NCBI GenBank assembly: GCA_922989275.2
Contig: OV277868.1
Coordinates: 55,550,216 to 55,614,215, forward strand
Source: Gari tellinella
Lineage: Eukaryota > Mollusca > Bivalvia > Cardiida > Psammobiidae
Length of the DNA: 64,000 nt
Reading direction: 5' to 3'
Shown: piece after piece, positions 20,125-30,878 of the stretch
How the letters are laid out: each line of letters begins with the position of its first letter
Position numbering within the stretch: the stretch's first letter is position 1
Made by a program: the position numbers and the translations under genes
The notes under the pieces: model-generated
The model's database searches: none
Seen by the model: the letters and a program-made list of their open reading frames with translations, nothing else
Told to the model about the DNA's origin: nothing

Positions 20125-20330
20125 TACCCCTTCACTGTCATTATGTCATTAGTATTGAACAATTGTTGTCTGCTTTAAGTTTTCAAATTTTATTTTTCAG
20201 GTATTTACACTTAAGAAATATTAAAATGAGTACCAAACAGTTTTGAAACAGATCGGAACCCACGTAACGCGGCGTCTAATCAGGAGCATTATGTTTTTTG
20301 TACTCGGGGTAAGGTAGTGACGGGTGTAAG
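20125..20330 (-). mobile_element. MITE, family A (reverse, decayed hairpin)
   Basis: CCCCTTCACTGTCATTATG, AACAATTGTTGTCTGC, the single-arm ACGTAACGCGGCGTC and TACTCGGGGTAAGGTAGTG are the family A parts in reverse order. Confidence 0.7.
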
Positions 20331-20450
20331 GATAGTCACTGCTATCTCTCGGAAGGAAAACACAACAAATTTAACGGAATATCAATCTGCATCTTCACAA
20401 GTACACTATGTTACGCTTCTTAACCATTTCATGATCAAATCATTCGGGAT

Positions 20451-20667
20451 ATAATTACTCCTTCACCACTTTAGTGTCGTCTGCTTCAGAATTGTTGTCT
20501 GCAAGACACGTTTCAAAGTGAGAGTTTAGGTTGTATGACTTTATAAATATCGATAAGAGTGTCAAACGGTTTGGATCCTGAGCAGACGCCGCGTAACGCG
20601 GCGTCTGATCAGGATCTAAACTGTTTGCAAAAGCGCGTTCAGGCGTCATTGAGAGTGAAAGGGTTAA
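20451..20667 (-). mobile_element. MITE, family B (reverse)
   Basis: Ends GGCGTCATTGAGAGTGAAAG followed by GGTTAA. The hairpin at about 20572-20625 is centred on GCCGCGTAACGCGGC. The left half has TCGTCTGCTTCAGAATTG. Confidence 0.8.
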
Positions 20668-20929
20668 AACATGTTTTAATACACTATGAAAAGCGGTATC
20701 CTGATAAGCAATTCTTAACATCTGATTCAAGCATGAAAGGAAAGTACAGGTCATTTAGAAAAGGAACATAAATTTAGATCAATGTAAAGCAGAATATTCC
20801 TTTAATCTGCTGTTATAGTTGTTTTTAAAAAAGATTTACATCTACTCAAAACCGTGTACATAAATTTGTATATGTTAAGTTACATGTAACTCAATCAAAA
20901 CGCGTTTAATAAAGCGGTTACATAACGCA

Positions 20930-21000
20930 TCGTTTGCGCATGCGCAGGCATCGTGGAAGAAATAACATTTTCTCCACTGTAGCAATGTACCATCGCTACT
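20930..21000 (+). mobile_element. Family C end fragment
   Basis: CGTTTGCGCATGCGCAGG and ATAACATTTTCTCCACTGTA match a family C right end. The rest is missing. Confidence 0.45.
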
Positions 21001-21101
21001 CTGGTCAGCATCGATTGCTGTGGAGACGTCAACACTCTTTGAACCCTAGTTTCGCATATATGCATTATTTGCAAGAAATGTATATGTGAGAAGTACACGT
21101 G

Positions 21102-21178
21102 TCCTATGCAAACAATGTAGACCCTGATAATAGGGCTACTAAAGGAGCCCTCTGATCAGGGTTAACACTGTTTTTCCT
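21102..21178. repeat. Hairpin module, family E (good copy)
   Basis: ATGCAAACAATGTAGACCCT...AGGGTTAACACTGTTTTT with tip AGGGCTACTAAAGGAGCCCT. The lateral sequence GTGTCCTATGCA recurs at other E copies. Confidence 0.65.
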
Positions 21179-21735
21179 TTTGTCAAACATGTATATTCTA
21201 AAAATTAACCCTAAAAGTAAAAAATGGACAGGACGTAATTGAAAACTAGAATTGTCCATTTGAGGTTTTAAGGAGGAAAGAGTTATGTGGTAACGTGATT
21301 CGATAAAAAGTATCAGACTATGGGGTGATGAATTAAGGGAATAAGTGTATCGTCATCCATGGCTGCAAATACATGTAAGACAAAGTGACTTTAAATTTAC
21401 TAACATTTTCTTCTTCATGTCTGTAACCCCTTTTGGAATGATCTCTTTCAGCCGATTCTAAACTCTTGTCACACAAAAGGTATTGGGGCAGACATGAAGA
21501 TTGTAGTTTTTGAAGTACTCACATTATCTAAAACCCTTGTCATCTAATTGGTTTCATCCAAAGAAGATGTCTGCGTACAGCTGTATGGTAAAATTAACGT
21601 TTGTCTCCATAAAAGTGCAGTACAATGGTAGGGTGGTTATTTCCTAAGAAACATGTTTCCCATAAAATAGACATTTAGAAGCTTAACTGTAACAGCTAGT
21701 AATTTTGCCTAAGGTGTACAGAAAATAAAACGCTA
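21179..21735. other. No gene recognised
   Basis: No convincing ORF. CATGTCTGTAACCCCTTTTGG and AGGTATTGGGGCAGACATGA near 21417-21500 form a loose inverted pair of unknown nature. Confidence 0.35.
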
Positions 21736-21905
21736 CAGGGCTCCCTCTCTTCAAAACCTCCCAGTTGGAGACACATATTGCGTGCGTTGATTGGATGGGG
21801 TTGTTATAGGGAGGGAAATTGGCTTACATTTGAAAATGATTGAGCCCAGATCAGACACCGCATAACGCCACGTTTATTCTAAATTTAAGCTGTTTTGTCC
21901 ATTCA
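21736..21905. repeat. Family G fragment plus decayed hairpin module
   Basis: ACAGGGCTCCCTCTCTTC...GTTGTTATAGGGAGGG resembles family G ends. It is followed by GAGCCCAGATCAGACACCGC and TTTAAGCTGTTTTGTCC from a hairpin module. Confidence 0.45.
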
Positions 21906-21922
21906 AGAAATGATAGAGAACT

Positions 21923-22068
21923 ATCGATATTTGGGCTCCGGCCCAACTTGTTCGTCCGAAAGCGCTGCATGTAGTAGGACGCCAAATTACGTCATTTGGG
22001 TTGACGTTACCGTAAACAACGTCAGGTTGGTTGGAAAATACATATGGCGGTGGGACAACAAACTACGG
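21923..22068 (-). repeat. Foldback-associated conserved block (inverted copy)
   Basis: GGGCTCCGGCCCAACTTG, AAAGCGCTGCATGTAG, GCCAAATTACGTCATTTGG and AACAAACTACGGC are the 8945-9095 block in reverse. The element's palindrome follows at 22113. Confidence 0.7.
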
Positions 22069-22112
22069 CTTTAGTTGTCTCAATAATTTTTAAAAATGGT
22101 ATGCGATAAATG

Positions 22113-22258
22113 GGATCTTACATTTGTGTTTATGACTTATCATTTTTAACAAACTCGTTTACTAAAATAAATATAACGCTCGCCAAGGCTCGCGTAATAT
22201 TATTTTAGTCAACTCGTTTGTTAAAAATGATAATTAATGAACAGCAATGTAAGAACCT
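22113..22258. repeat. Large foldback palindrome (second copy)
   Basis: GATCTTACATTTGTG to ATGTAAGAACCTC. Inner arms TATCATTTTTAACAAACTCG and its inverse meet at GCTCGCCAAGGCTCGCG. Same design as 8751-8910. Confidence 0.8.
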
Positions 22259-22499
22259 CTATCTGTGAGTACATAAAGTTTGAAAAAATTACAAGTACTT
22301 GTAACCCCTATACAGTAAAGGTGAATGTGATAATGATGACATTACTTCTGACATTGTATGTCGATATGACATCAACACATACTGTGGTAAATACGCTATT
22401 CCTACGCTTCACACGTTTAAAAGAGCCCGGATGTCGGTCTTAATTTTCTAAAGTATACTCCTGAAATATTTACTCGGGTCATTAACAAAGTGAGCAAAA

Positions 22500-22720
22500 C
22501 ATCAAATGTTCCATGCGGTAAGTAAAGACTGCAGTCGTTATCGTAGCGGCGAGTCCAATGCAAGTCTGCCGCGACGGGTGGTTTATTGATCTATGGGTCT
22601 GGTTGATAACTCTAGTGTCTCTAATCGGATTAGTGGGTTTTTCATCGATAAGATCCGAAATATCCGCATGAAACGGAAAACTGAGGCACCAATCGCAACA
22701 TCTCTGGTATAATCGTTTAT
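22500..22720 (+). pseudogene. Possible LINE ORF2 fragment
   Basis: One frame reads SNRISGFFIDKIRNIRMK. This resembles the FF-[ID]-KI-xxIR segment found upstream of the RT domain in jockey/CR1-like elements. It is short, with stops around it, so a chance match is possible. Confidence 0.35.
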
Positions 22721-22852
22721 TTATGCGTTTAAACGCGTTAAAATCGTTGGCGTTAACCGTTCGTTAAGCGTTCGTTAACCGTTCACTATGCGTTTCTTAC
22801 GCATAGATAAACGCGTAAATGGGTAGGAATAGCGTTTTCTCCACTCTACCGA
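22716..22852 (+). mobile_element. Family C-like end with repeated CGTTAA motifs
   Basis: GGCGTTAACCGTTCGTTAAGC then CGTTCGTTAACCGTTC give short direct repeats. GCGTTTTCTCCACTCTACC is a degraded family C terminus. Confidence 0.4.
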
Positions 22853-23419
22853 TTATCTCCATGTTCCTGTTTCAGAGGTACCATAGAAATTCCAGCTAAG
22901 GTGATGACAAGAATCAAGGGATTGTCAATGAAACCAGTTTACAGTTTATTGTTACTCTCAGTATATGTAAATTATGTACTATGATGTACGATGAAAACAT
23001 GATAAACAAAGAGTAATAACAAGGCTGGGTGGGAATGAAATTAGGGATATCTACATGAATAGACATTTAGCATGCTAATTGAGTCACCCTTTCCTCCCTA
23101 ATGTTTTTTTTCAGTGCATGAGACGGGTGGCTTCTTAGCTCTAACACAGCACGGTGTTTACAATGTTTAAGACAGATGGTTGCTTTAAGCAGTACGAAAT
23201 ACTGTTTTATACATGTATTATAGAAAGCCTTCTAACGCTGAAAAGGTTTCATTTTTACAAACATGCGCATTCTTGTGCCTTCACACAATATATGCGTGCA
23301 TATGAGTATAAAAAACTATTTTACTACACTTTCCCTTAAGAAGACGTAATTGTAAATACCCTAGAAGTTTTCAAAAACGTCATCCATATTGTTGAACCAT
23401 TTTATCCTCATCGTTTATC
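22853..23419. other. No gene recognised
   Basis: A 61-codon open frame near 23154 lacks domain features. No repeats with relatives were noticed. Confidence 0.35.
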
Positions 23420-23605
23420 CCCATCACCATTATAGTGTCCCATGCTTCAATATTGCTGGCTGTGGTATCCGTTCAAATTTAAAATCTGAGTTAGTATGAT
23501 TAATTTCATAAGTAACGGTAATACGAGTGTCAAACATTTTAGATCCTGATTAGACGCCGCGACGCCTGACCAGGATGCAAACTGATTCAAAGTCTACAAA
23601 AGGTT
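23420..23605 (-). mobile_element. MITE, family B (reverse, shortened tip)
   Basis: ATCACCATTATAGTGTCCC to ATGCAAACTGATTC. The hairpin reads GATTAGACGCCGCGACGCCTG, so the usual tip has collapsed by about seven bases while the arms remain. Confidence 0.55.
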
Positions 23606-23850
23606 ACTTCAGCGAACAAAGGGAGGTTACATTTCCTAGTATCTATGTACCATCTTGATCCAGACGAGACTGTTTGGCTCGGTACGGTATCAGTATCTAA
23701 ACGGTTATTTGCTACTCGCATTTAGGAAGGAAGTTCCTTTTCAATTTTATTAACCAATTTATCCCTAAATCTTTTGATTGGTAATATCAGTTTCCAATAA
23801 AGTTTGGTCAATTTATGACTATTTAGGATTGATTTCTATATTATATTGCA

Positions 23851-23922
23851 GAATGACAAACATTACAGACCATGATCAAAAGCCCTCTGATCTAGATTTA
23901 CACTGTTTTTATAGGACCAATG
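23851..23922. repeat. Hairpin module, family E (decayed)
   Basis: AATGACAAACATTACAGACC...TAGATTTACACTGTTTTTATA around AAAAGCCCTCTGATC. Confidence 0.5.
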
Positions 23923-24204
23923 TACGCTTAACGGGTGTATTGTTTCATTTGCTAAAGAAACTAGCATTTGCCTTTAGCATTAATAAGGTAAAAGAAAATA
24001 ATGATAGAATTGTTATTAATCACATGTCAATATCGCAAGGACCTCCTCTGCATTGTAGTTGTTTCAATATTTGGCGGCATCTTGTTATAACCAGAACATC
24101 GCTCTTTCCACGAATAAAGGTTATAGTTTGTATGTTCACCGTTTCTATACAAAAAAAAATTTAATTGAAATGAAATCTGCCATATATTAGCCTTGCCTAT
24201 GTAG

Positions 24205-24401
24205 TACAATCGAACTTCGATATCTCGAACTCGTTTAACTCGAACTAAACGACATTTCAACGCATGAATTACATTAGCTCATGTTCGGTTAATTCGAACA
24301 TACCCAAAATTCAAAGATAAAACGTGACTTAGCCACGTTTAAACTTTGAAATACGGGTATGTCCGACAAATCCGACATCGAGATATCGAAGTTCGACTGT
24401 A
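24205..24401. mobile_element. TIR element, family H (copy 2)
   Basis: TACAATCGAACTTCGATATC on the left and GATATCGAAGTTCGACTGTA on the right are inverted repeats of about 30 bp. Inside, TTCGAACATACCC and AATACGGGTATGTCC are also inverted. TA ends suggest a Tc1/mariner-type MITE. Confidence 0.75.
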
Positions 24402-24706
24402 TCACATGATGTAGCCCAATGTTGTGTTTTTGACAACTTTATTTATTTGAATTGAATTGACATTTTTACATAAACTCTTTTACATATTATAGTGAGCTAA
24501 TATGATTAATTGCCTGCCATCCATCTATTCCTTTTTGGTTGTCACCTTCTTCAACACTAATATCTGGACAATAAGCATATTGATTTTAAGCAATTGACAG
24601 TGGACATGTTAACTTCAACTGGCTAGTCCATTTTCCACTTTTCGACATATCACGAAATAAAAATCTGTGCAGAAGATGGTCAGAGGACTTCTTTCTGGGC
24701 CTTCTT
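24402..24706. other. No gene recognised
   Basis: AT-rich sequence without recognised repeats or coding features. Confidence 0.35.
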
Positions 24707-24919
24707 TTAACCCTTTGCCTGCTGGTCGCGACTTTATTGATTTTTGCAAACAGTTTAGATCCAGACCAGACGCCGCGTAACGCGGCGTATGATCTGGATC
24801 CAAACTGTTTGACACTCGTCTTTAGGTTTCTTTACTTAAAAAATGTATACATCTAAATTTAACAAATTTTGCAGACGACAATTTCGAAGCAGACGACATC
24901 ACCGCAGGATAAAGGTTAA
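24707..24919 (+). mobile_element. MITE, family X (TTAACCCTTTGCC)
   Basis: TTAACCCTTTGCCTGCTGG to GCAGGATAAAGGTTAA. The hairpin at about 24748-24808 is centred on GCCGCGTAACGCGGC with AGATCCAGACC outer arms. GCAGACGACAATTTCGAAGC follows. Confidence 0.8.
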
Positions 24920-25399
24920 ATGGTCTACACTTTTCGCATTGGACAACTGTACTCTTCATAAATTAGATAAACTGTTTGTAAAGGACGAGTATACTCGTCG
25001 TTAGGAATCAATGTGTTCACTGCTGCCCCTTTTTGACGTGTGACATTTAAAATTGGCATGTAGGTGTTAAAACAAATCCTTGGTTGAATCAGAATATAAG
25101 CTACCGGAATCTTTATTTCACCATGAACAGTGTATATTCGTATTTTTAAAAGAAAGTGTTGATTTATATTGTTTCAAGAGTCGATTTTATCCGACTTCGG
25201 CATCGAAAGGGTAGCCCAAGACTCTTGGTTTTGCCAAGACGTTGCTTTGGCATTTGCCAATAACTTTGCAGTTAACCACCAACCGTAGTTTTATTACGCA
25301 AGACACATTATTTAATGTGTACGTAGGGAAATAGGTCACAACAGTAAGATAATGATTAGATTTAATCCGCGTTTACATAATCTGTTATTCTTCACTGAA
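24920..25399. other. No gene recognised
   Basis: No gene features seen. Confidence 0.35.
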
Positions 25400-25560
25400 T
25401 CTAAGTGGCAAAATAATTTGGAGCCTGACTAGACGCCAGAATACCCTGTGTCTGATCTGGTTCCAAACAATTTGCAGTATAAATAATTGTGTTAGCATAA
25501 ACGCGTTTATTGAGAAGAATGGAATATGTTCAGTAGCAACTTGTAAACGTAATGCGATAT
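25400..25560 (-). mobile_element. Family C fragment (reverse, decayed)
   Basis: GTGGCAAAATAATTTGGAGCC...GGTTCCAAACAATTTGCAGT around CCAGAATACCCTG, then TTAGCATAAACGCGTTTATTG as in family C flanks. The terminal repeats are lost. Confidence 0.55.
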
Positions 25561-25701
25561 AAACCAGGACATGAATTTGATAATGTTTATGATTCATGAA
25601 CATGTTATTATCAAGTTGTTTGGAGCAGACTTCGAGCTTCTAAACGCTCGCCTACATCAACACTACATGCACTGGTCTTGGTTTGGTTAATATTTTGGAA
25701 G

Positions 25702-25951
25702 TACAGTGGAGAAAACGTTATTCTTTCCCAGTTAACGCGTTTACGCTAAAACTATTATTTCCATTGCAAACAGTTTGGAGCCAGATCAGACGCCGGGTTA
25801 CCCGGCGTCTGATCAGGCTTCAAACTGTTTGCCACTCAGATTAAAATAAATGGTCAGGAATTTCAATAAGTTGTCATTGTCTACGTTTTATTGATATGCA
25901 TTTGCGTACGTTTGAGTTTAAACGGGAAAGAATAAGGTTTTCTCCACTGTA
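25702..25951 (+). mobile_element. MITE, family C (full length)
   Basis: TACAGTGGAGAAAACGTTAT to AAGGTTTTCTCCACTGTA. The hairpin at about 25768-25830 has tip GCCGGGTTACCCGGC. TTGCCACTCAGATTAAAAT follows the right arm. Confidence 0.92.
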
Positions 25952-26027
25952 ATAAAATATTTGCAATTGTAGCTTGCGCAATATTATTGAACGGCTTAAG
26001 TATGGAAAGTCATTTTTGAAAAAATAC

Positions 26028-26232
26028 TGACCCCGAGTACAATGGTTATTTGCAAACCGTTCGGATTCTAATAAGACGCCGCCTAACGCAGCGTCTGATC
26101 AGGATCCAAACTTTTTTTTAACTCATTTCCGGATTTCCTTACTCAAAATATCTTTATCATTAAATGCGAGAAATACAAGCAAACAACAATTACTGTTTAA
26201 AATTTATGGCGTCATGGCAGTGAATGGGTAAA
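26028..26232 (+). mobile_element. MITE, family A (left end lost)
   Basis: GACCCCGAGTACAATGG, a hairpin around GCCGCCTAACGCAGC (compensated at neither arm), and GGCGTCATGGCAGTGAATGG. Confidence 0.7.
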
Positions 26233-26359
26233 TAACGTAAATAGTGTATGCTTCATCCTTCCACTGCGATTTTCAATCGTCTGATTAAACCCTTTCAGAA
26301 GACAAAATGTCTGCTAGAAGTTTATTTATTTTCCCAATATGTTTTTAAACTTTTTGACT

Positions 26360-26430
26360 GAAAACATATTGAAGGCCAAACCGCCAGGTAGCCTGCGTCT
26401 GATCAGGCTTAAAACTGATTGCAGTGGCAG
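26360..26430. repeat. Decayed hairpin fragment
   Basis: CCAAACCGCCAGGTAGCCTGC then GTCTGATCAGGCTTAAAACTG. The left arm is mostly lost. Confidence 0.45.
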
Positions 26431-26446
26431 TAACTGTATGTGTTTA

Positions 26447-26680
26447 TTAACCCTTTCACTCTCAATGACGATTTAAAGCGCGTTTGCAAACAGTTTGGGT
26501 CCTGATCAGACGCCGCGTAACGCGGCGTCTGATCAGGAACCAAACTATTTAACATTCTTATCAATATAAATTAAGTCATACAACATCAAATCTAACTTTG
26601 AAACGTGTCTTGCAGACGACAATATAGCGGTGACGGTGTAAACATCCCCCGAATAATGAAAAATATCATGAAAGGGTTAA
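26447..26680 (+). mobile_element. MITE, family B (full length)
   Basis: TTAACCCTTTCACTCTCAAT to ATCATGAAAGGGTTAA. The hairpin is centred on GCCGCGTAACGCGGC near 26517. A family C-like remnant (ATCCTCTCCACTGTAAC) abuts on the right. Confidence 0.88.
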
Positions 26681-26984
26681 GAAGGAATTACATCCTCTCC
26701 ACTGTAACACGGCTTCTGATAAGCGCAACAAACTGTTTTCCAATAGATCAAATAGATATGGTTTGAATTGTTACAAGTAAGTTACTTTCTATAGTTTTGA
26801 TTATATTTGCGTTTAAGTTTCGTTATGCATTGTTACATCTTCTGGACTTTACAACACTTGTGAACGAAGCCACGCGAACAAATATAAAAAAGTCAACACT
26901 AAAATAAAATTGCAAGCCGTACTAAGTTTAGAAAAATTGTGGAAATCTGTTAAAATTCAGATTTCTAGCGCCGGCCTCTCTGAC

Positions 26985-27050
26985 TGTCTCTTTTTTCCCT
27001 CTTTCTTTCTTTCTTTCTTACTTTCTCTCTCTCTCTCTCTCTCTCTCAAG
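26985..27050 (+). repeat. Microsatellite (TTTC)n(TC)n
   Basis: Uninterrupted TTTC repeats followed by TC repeats. No gene is seen in 26681-27272. Confidence 0.9.
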
Positions 27051-27272
27051 TTATAAAACTATAGAGTAATGACAATGACAATGAAAAATGACAAACATTT
27101 TATGTCTTCCAGGCCACTAGCCCATGCAAAATATATACATAGGAACATATTACAATATAGAAAGTTTTTGACAATTAACTGTTGATTAACATATATTACA
27201 TTTACGTTTTCAGTTGGCAATATTCCTATATTTATATACACAATACACCCTGCCCATGAACATGAAAAATGT

Positions 27273-27792
27273 ATATGTTACACGGATTAAGTGTAATCAG
27301 GGATTACACGTAATCTCTGATCTTTTAGGGATTACGCGTAAGCACTGGGCGTTTTAGGGAATTTATGAAATGTCCCTTTTTTCATCAAATTAATAAGTTT
27401 GTTCTATTAAGACATTTCTATTGGTTTTAAACAACATGCTTTCTTGAAAAACCACGGTCTAATGAACGTTCATACAAAGTTTCTCGCACAAGTGAAAAAA
27501 AATAAGTGAACAGTGTGCATTTAAGTTAGGACAATTAAAAAACCAAGACATCTGTCTTGTTAATGAGGTCAATAACATATTTTATAGCGTGGTACTTGCC
27601 TTTGAACTTAATGAACTATACAAGGTAAGATATATTACTTTAACCAAAACTAACTGCCAACTATTTATAGAAAATCAACAAAAAAATTCAAAATTACGCC
27701 TTTTCCCTGGGAGATTTAGGGGTTTCGTGAAATCCCTGATTTTTCAGGGATTTCATGTATTCCCAGATTACACGTAATCTCTGTAACATATA
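27273..27792. mobile_element. TIR element with GGATTACACGTAATC motifs, about 520 bp
   Basis: TATATGTTACACGGATT at the left is the inverse of AATCTCTGTAACATATA at the right. Subterminal motifs GGATTACACGTAATCTCTGA and AAATCCCTGATTTTTCAGGG are themselves palindromic. A related cluster lies at 38130-38300. No coding capacity. Confidence 0.6.
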
Positions 27793-28233
27793 TACAAACG
27801 ATAGTACACGTTATTAAAGCTTTCAATTTCTGAGCTGTTTCCTTCTTTTTAAACCACAATATAAATATGTAGCCGTAGCTTTAATTAGATTTTCGTTCAG
27901 TGTTGACATTAATATATATTGAATGTCTGCACTGTTTGTCATATTGCAATACAATAACTGAAATAACCAAATTAGTTAAACATGGAGTAGACAACATTGG
28001 GAAAGAATTTGGATTTTTTGTATACTTGGTTGGTATATACATTTACCTTAAGTCTTCATAAAAATTACAAATCAACAGGAAGTGATATTCATTTGCTATA
28101 AGATTTCTATTACATATTGTACATATTCTATTTTCTCTTGGCACATTTCTGTATCGACCCCTTTCGATTTCCAAATCATGGCAACTGACTCGTAAGCTTG
28201 AAAAAACAAATCTAAACTTCCTTAGATCTAATA
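27793..28233. other. No gene recognised
   Basis: AT-rich sequence without recognisable content. Confidence 0.35.
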
Positions 28234-28483
28234 TACAGTGGGGAAAACGTTATTCTTTCCCAATAAACGCGTTTACGATAAAACTATTATTGCTAGTGCA
28301 AACAGTTTGGAGCCAGATCAGACGCCGGGTAACCCGGCGTCTGATCAGGCTCCAAACTGTTTGCCACCAAGATAAACATGAATTATCAGAATTGTCCAAA
28401 AGTTACCATTTTCTACGTTTTAGTGTTTTGCGTTTGCGTTTCGTTTCGTTTAAAGGGAAAAGAATAACGTTTTCTCCACTGTA
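28234..28483 (+). mobile_element. MITE, family C (full length)
   Basis: TACAGTGGGGAAAACGTTAT to AACGTTTTCTCCACTGTA. Hairpin arms GCAAACAGTTTGGAGCCAGA and AGGCTCCAAACTGTTTGC have tip GCCGGGTAACCCGGC. Confidence 0.92.
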
Positions 28484-28592
28484 TATAAATAACATTAATA
28501 CCCAAAGGGCTGTTTAAATCCTATATACGTATCAAGCTTTGACATCAATACAATATCTGCATTCCATGACAATAGAAACTGGCTGGGTCCAA

Positions 28593-28725
28593 GGTTATAA
28601 AGCTTTTCAGTTGAGTCTGAGTGTGTTCCCAAGCATCTGATTGGTCAGATTTGAGCCTAGGCTCAAATCTGACCACTCAAATGCTTGGGAACGAGTTTAG
28701 ACTCAGTTCAAAAGCTTTTTAACCT
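28593..28725. repeat. Imperfect palindrome, 133 bp
   Basis: GGTTATAAAGCTTTTCAGTT...AAAAGCTTTTTAACC. Long inner arms meet at GAGCCTAGGCTC (28653-28664). No relative elsewhere in the window. Confidence 0.85.
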
Positions 28726-28966
28726 CGGAGCGTGTTCCTTAACATATGTTTGTTTTATGTTTCCATTCATCGTAAATAGCTCTTCATCAAAAATACCGAT
28801 GTTATACTTTATTATACGATTTAAAGTTTTACATGTTCTTGAATTTAATGCATCCTTAAATTAAAAAAATTACAAGTCATGAGCAAGGCATACTCCGCCT
28901 TTTATAAATGGATTAAGACATATATATATAAAAAAAACTGACAAGGGGATTGAATTAAAAATGTGC

Positions 28967-29025
28967 ATTGCTGATATTAGTGTAAGAAAACTATACTATC
29001 GTTTTCTTACACTAATATCAGCAAT
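28967..29025. repeat. Perfect 25 bp stem with 9 nt loop
   Basis: ATTGCTGATATTAGTGTAAG... pairs without mismatch to its inverse across the loop TATACTATC. It is a simple stem-loop downstream of the GPCR gene. It could be a foldback remnant, with no evidence of a transcript. Confidence 0.85.
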
Positions 29026-29237
29026 ATCAGACCGTAAAGGGGTTCACAAACCGAACCCTAGTGACGAGAAAGCTTGTCTTTTAAAGTAGGTATATATTAA
29101 ATGTATTTGTTCTAAATTTTTTCGACAAATATAAAGGGCTAAGGGGACTATCGCTCAGACTCGTCACTGTTATTTTACAATACAAAAACCACAAATAACT
29201 ATAACTGAGTATCTGATACTAAAGGAGTTTTACACTG

Positions 29238-29485
29238 TACAGCGGAGAAAACGTTATTCTTTCCCGTTTAAACGCAAACGTACGCAAACGCATATCAATA
29301 AAACGTAGACAATGACAACTTATTGAAACTCCTGACCATTTATTTTAATCTAAGTGGCAAACAGTTTGGAGCCTGATCAGACGCCGGGTAACCCGGCGTC
29401 TGATCTGGCTCCAAACTGTTTGCCATGGAAATAATAGTTTTAGCGTAATCGCGTTTACTGGGAAAGAATAACGTTTTCTCAACTA
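29238..29485 (-). mobile_element. MITE, family C (reverse, full length)
   Basis: TACAGCGGAGAAAACGTTAT to AACGTTTTCTCAACTA. Hairpin tip GCCGGGTAACCCGGC. The GTTTAAACGCAAACGTACGC side is on the left. It may overlap the 3' flank of the GPCR gene. Confidence 0.9.
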
Positions 29486-29692
29486 TTTACCTCAACCAGC
29501 ACAGTTGATACAGAGATCTAATTCACAATCACCGGTGCACAACTTCTGTTGAAGAATAAAAGAATAAAGTTCAAGACTAAATTTCATTTATACAGAGACG
29601 TTCAATTGTTAATTGCGTCTCAATTAGAGAGCTATTTAATTGGTATCATTCTTACACTAAGAACGTTTTACGACAACGAGCAGAATGAACAG

Positions 29693-30811
29693 TCACAGAA
29701 GTGGACGCTTGTTACACATGAGTAGATTATTTGTAAACACCCTGAATTTTCTGTCATAGAAGTAATATATTAGTGAGTTGACTACGCTTTTAAGAGACAA
29801 GATTCTAAGCATAAATTGTGTCAGAGGTTGAATGGATTGCGTCGATTCAGCAGACTGGCGCAGTAACAAATTGGCGATGAAATTTGACGTAAATAATAAC
29901 ACTATAGTCACTGATACCATTATCATCATCACACTGATGCGAGTTTCAGATCTTTCAAACTTTCTCTCACTTTTGTCTGGTCGTCTGACCGCTTCAGTAC
30001 GTCTTTGTGTGGAAAGAGTAGGATTTATTGTAACATCACCTTCCACATCCTCAGCATACTTTTCTAGTTCACCGACGTTCGTTTGTTTGTTCTTATTTTG
30101 CCAAGTCTTCTGTATTTGTCTGTTTTTGAGAAGTTTATGTATTATCGAAGAATATACAACGATATAAATAAGTACTAAACAAATGAATGTAACAATATCG
30201 CTGATACGAAAAGCTGCAATGTACGGTGCCATCTCTGGGTCGTTTGTTTTAGCATTACAGTAATGGCCGTGCAAGACTTTTGTTCCGTTCTCAGTTTCCA
30301 CTTCAACGGTTATACTAATGGCATCATAGATAACAAGATTCCTTGCCGATATCAGGAAAGTTAGCAACACTAAAAATATTGCTGAACCCTTTGCAAATCT
30401 TACTGACATCTGTGGTTTATGCGGGTGGCATATTTTCATGTATCTGTCAAAGGCAATCCACAAGAGCAGCGCCGACGAAGTGTTTGTAATCCAATAGTAC
30501 ATTAAGTACAAACCCTTACAAATATTTCCGAATTTAAAGCCAATATTCAGTGATATTTCAACGGAAGCTAAATAAAGAAGAATACACAGAGTTCGATCCG
30601 CCATACCGAGGGCTTTCAATAGAAAGGTTGTCAATGTTTTAGGCTGTGTTGGTAACCTGTAAAAGTTCACAACAATAGAATTGCCGACAATGCCAAACGT
30701 GGCTACGCTTGCGAAAAATATAACAACCGGCAGGTACTTCATAAATATCTCAGTGCTGAATGCCCACGAAATGTCATTGGAAAAATCGCTGTGATTACTT
30801 TCGTTCGCCAT
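29693..30811 (-). CDS. Rhodopsin-family (class A) GPCR, 372 aa
   Basis: Seven-transmembrane receptor at the plasma membrane; the ligand is unknown. The open frame extends to 30841 only through a TTG. The first ATG, at 30811, has G at -3 and G at +4 and starts MANESNHSDFSND, with two N-glycosylation motifs. TM1 (about 26-51) holds GNSIVV. TM3 ends with the DRY motif FDRYMKICHP (121-130). The conserved TM3/ECL2 cysteines are near 98 and 185. ICL3 is long and basic (about 230-290). TM6 (MMIMVSVTIVLLFTSNF) lacks the usual CWxP. TM7 has NSLIYYF in place of NPxxY, followed by DRKFR. These features fit peptide-receptor-like (FMRFamide-receptor-like) expansions of lophotrochozoans, though the subfamily is not certain. 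The sequence TTGTACAG just before the ATG could be a splice acceptor, so a 5' non-coding exon is possible. A decayed family C MITE begins 68 bp upstream. Confidence 0.88.
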   Translation of the reverse strand: MANESNHSDFSNDISWAFSTEIFMKYLPVVIFFASVATFGIVGNSIVVNFYRLPTQPKTLTTFLLKALGMADRTLCILLYLASVEISLNIGFKFGNICKGLYLMYYWITNTSSALLLWIAFDRYMKICHPHKPQMSVRFAKGSAIFLVLLTFLISARNLVIYDAISITVEVETENGTKVLHGHYCNAKTNDPEMAPYIAAFRISDIVTFICLVLIYIVVYSSIIHKLLKNRQIQKTWQNKNKQTNVGELEKYAEDVEGDVTINPTLSTQRRTEAVRRPDKSERKFERSETRISVMMIMVSVTIVLLFTSNFIANLLLRQSAESTQSIQPLTQFMLRILSLKSVVNSLIYYFYDRKFRVFTNNLLMCNKRPLL

Positions 30812-30878
30812 TTCCGTATCAGGTGAACAAATACTGTACAAGGGGTAAGTCTTTGCTGGGTATTTATACTAACAGTAG

